Both the position numbers and the translations under genes were made by a program. Below the pieces are notes generated by a model. That model did no database searches. It saw nothing but the letters and a program-made list of their open reading frames with translations, and was not told the DNA's origin. 15,237 nucleotides of DNA, from contig JADFHR010000051.1 of the NCBI GenBank assembly GCA_022567015.1, positions 1-15,237 on the forward strand, given 5' to 3'. Positions 14,089-15,237 of this stretch are shown here, one piece after another (the stretch's first letter is position 1; the number at the start of each line of letters is the position of its first letter). Origin of the DNA: Pseudomonadota bacterium (GTDB taxonomy: Bacteria > Pseudomonadota > Alphaproteobacteria > Rhodospirillales > 2-02-FULL-58-16).

Positions 14089-14990
14089 GGGTCGCACTCC
14101 ACGTTTTCCACCATCCAGCTCACCAGCTCCTCGAAGGAAAGGCCCACATGGGCGGCCTGCTCGGGCACCAGCGAGGTATGGGTCATGCCGGGCTGGGTGT
14201 TGATCTCGAGCAGGTATACGGTTTCGCCGTCGTAGCGCAGGTCGGCCCTGGACACGCCGCGGCACCCCAGCGCCTCGTGGGCGAGGGCCGAGAGGCGCAT
14301 GACCTCGTCGTAGACCGCCGTCTCCAGGGGCGCCGGGACCAGGTGCGCCGAACCGCCTTCCGCGTACTTGGCGTCGTAGTCGTAGAAGCCGCGGTCGGTG
14401 GTGATCTCGGTCACGGCCAGCGCCTTGTCGCCCATCACGGCCACGGTCAGTTCCTTGCCGGGGACGAAGCGTTCGACCATCACCTCTTCGCCAAACGGCC
14501 AGTTCGCATCCGTGAAGGGGGGGGTGTCGTCGCCCTCGAGGACGATGGTGACACCGACGCTGGAGCCCTCGTTCAAGGGCTTGACGACATAGGGACGGGC
14601 CATGACGTCGCCCTGGACCACGTCGTCCCGGCGGACGATCTTGTGCTCGGCCACGGGGATGCCGGCGGCGGCGAACAGGCACTTGGCCATGGGCTTGTCC
14701 ATGGCCAGGGCGGAGGCCAGCAGTCCGGAATGGGTATAGGGAATGTCCAGGATGTTGAGCAGGCCCTGCACGCAGCCGTCCTCGCCATAACGCCCGTGCA
14801 GGGCGTTGAACACGGCGTCGGGGCGCGGATACAGCCGCGTCATAAGCGCCCCCATGTCGCGCTGCACGTCGATGGGGGTGACCCGGTAACCGGTCTTCTT
14901 CAGGGCCTTGGCGACGGCGGCGCCGCTGACCAGGGAAACCTCGCGCTCGGCGGACCAGCCGCCCATGAGAACCGCCACGTGCCGGTTCAT
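14085..14990 (-). CDS. ddl: D-alanine--D-alanine ligase
   Basis: This 301-aa ATP-grasp enzyme makes the D-Ala-D-Ala dipeptide for peptidoglycan precursors. The N-terminal motif is VLMGGWSAEREVSLVSG, with E15 positioning the first D-Ala. HGRYGEDGCVQGLL (65-78) follows, then the ATP-grasp elements: K137 in VVKPLNEGSSVGV with S143/S144, the loop YDYDAKYAEGG with Y209, and GVSRADLRYDG (R248, D250). The metal-binding LLEINTQPGMT (260-270) carries E262 and N264. The loop tyrosine argues for D-Ala-D-Ala rather than D-Ala-D-lactate specificity. ATG 14990 overlaps the murB stop by ATGA, and the gene overlaps ftsQ in the same way. Confidence 0.96.
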   Translation of the reverse strand: MNRHVAVLMGGWSAEREVSLVSGAAVAKALKKTGYRVTPIDVQRDMGALMTRLYPRPDAVFNALHGRYGEDGCVQGLLNILDIPYTHSGLLASALAMDKPMAKCLFAAAGIPVAEHKIVRRDDVVQGDVMARPYVVKPLNEGSSVGVTIVLEGDDTPPFTDANWPFGEEVMVERFVPGKELTVAVMGDKALAVTEITTDRGFYDYDAKYAEGGSAHLVPAPLETAVYDEVMRLSALAHEALGCRGVSRADLRYDGETVYLLEINTQPGMTHTSLVPEQAAHVGLSFEELVSWMVENVECDP

Positions 14991-15237
14991 GACGCGCCCT
15001 CCCCCGCCACTTCCCGGGCGGCCGGCCCGGCGGTAACGCCGACGCGGCGGATTTCCCACTCCAGCCCGACGCCGGTGGCCTCGAGGACCCGGCGCCGCAC
15101 CTCCTCGCCCAGCCCTTCCAGGTCGGCGGCGCTGGCACTGCCGGTGTTGATGAGGAAATTGCAGTGTTTCTCGGAAACCATGGCGCCGCCGCGGCGCAGG
15201 CCCCGGCACCCGGCCCCGGCGATGAGCTCCCACGCCT
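14987..15237 (-). CDS. murB: UDP-N-acetylenolpyruvoylglucosamine reductase MurB (3' part)
   Basis: Only the last 83 codons lie in the window; the gene continues beyond the right edge. The visible part starts AWELIAGAGCRGLRRGGAMV and runs through VSEKHCNFLINTG, with the serine that protonates the enolpyruvyl product, to LEWEIRRVG, whose glutamate is the other conserved catalytic residue. These are the C-terminal MurB signatures. The enzyme reduces UDP-GlcNAc-enolpyruvate to UDP-MurNAc with NADPH and FAD in the cytoplasm. Its stop overlaps the ddl start by ATGA. The tail after WEIRRVG is short and alanine/glycine-rich. Confidence 0.94.
   Translation of the reverse strand, partial: AWELIAGAGCRGLRRGGAMVSEKHCNFLINTGSASAADLEGLGEEVRRRVLEATGVGLEWEIRRVGVTAGPAAREVAGEGAS

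Noticed and set aside
14089..15138. Upstream extension of the ftsQ frame to about 630 codons
   Set aside because: The added part reads through ddl in another frame and is arginine/proline-rich; FtsQ has its natural start at the ATGA overlap.

Overview
The window is almost entirely housekeeping DNA from a high-GC alphaproteobacterium, most likely in or near the Rhodospirillales. Evidence for this is the paired b'/b ATP-synthase stator genes, an F0 cluster without F1 genes, FtsZ ending in DDLLDIPAFLRRQAN, and the division/envelope order murB-ddl-ftsQ-ftsA-ftsZ-lpxC-bamD-recN-ligA. The taxonomic placement is inference from gene content and protein style, not from a search.

Plus strand, 151-2285: the F0 part of the F-type ATP synthase (atpB a subunit, atpE c ring, b' and b stator subunits), tightly spaced, with b' and b overlapping by one base. 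A long imperfect inverted repeat (1-94) lies in front of atpB.

Minus strand, from 15237 down to 4199: the end of murB, then ddl, ftsQ, ftsA, ftsZ, lpxC, bamD, recN and ligA. They make and link cell-wall precursors (MurB, Ddl), build the divisome (FtsQ, FtsA, FtsZ), commit lipid A synthesis (LpxC), insert outer-membrane proteins (BamD) and maintain DNA (RecN, LigA). murB/ddl and ddl/ftsQ overlap by ATGA and recN/ligA by TGATG, which suggests translational coupling. The wider gaps (ftsA-ftsZ, ftsZ-lpxC, lpxC-bamD) hold hairpins and promoter-like sequences.

Between the two convergent operons (about 2286-4260) is a stretch of clearly lower GC. It carries one 573-aa ATPase with a C-terminal TOPRIM-like domain (OLD/AAA15-like, a defence-type architecture) and, in front of it, a possible 40-43-aa small ORF whose start overlaps the ligA stop.

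The most striking anomaly is inside ligA. Its first ~300 codons (about 5518-6413) are very AT-rich (two hand-counted 60-base lines give 30% and 32% GC), while the remaining codons and recN match the high-GC genome (about 73% in the flanking line 5401-5460). The frame and all catalytic motifs are intact, so this looks like an in-frame domain replacement rather than decay.

No tRNA, rRNA, CRISPR array, transposase or integrase was seen. No gap of more than 300 bases lacks a gene; the longest is the 167 bp between ftsZ and lpxC.
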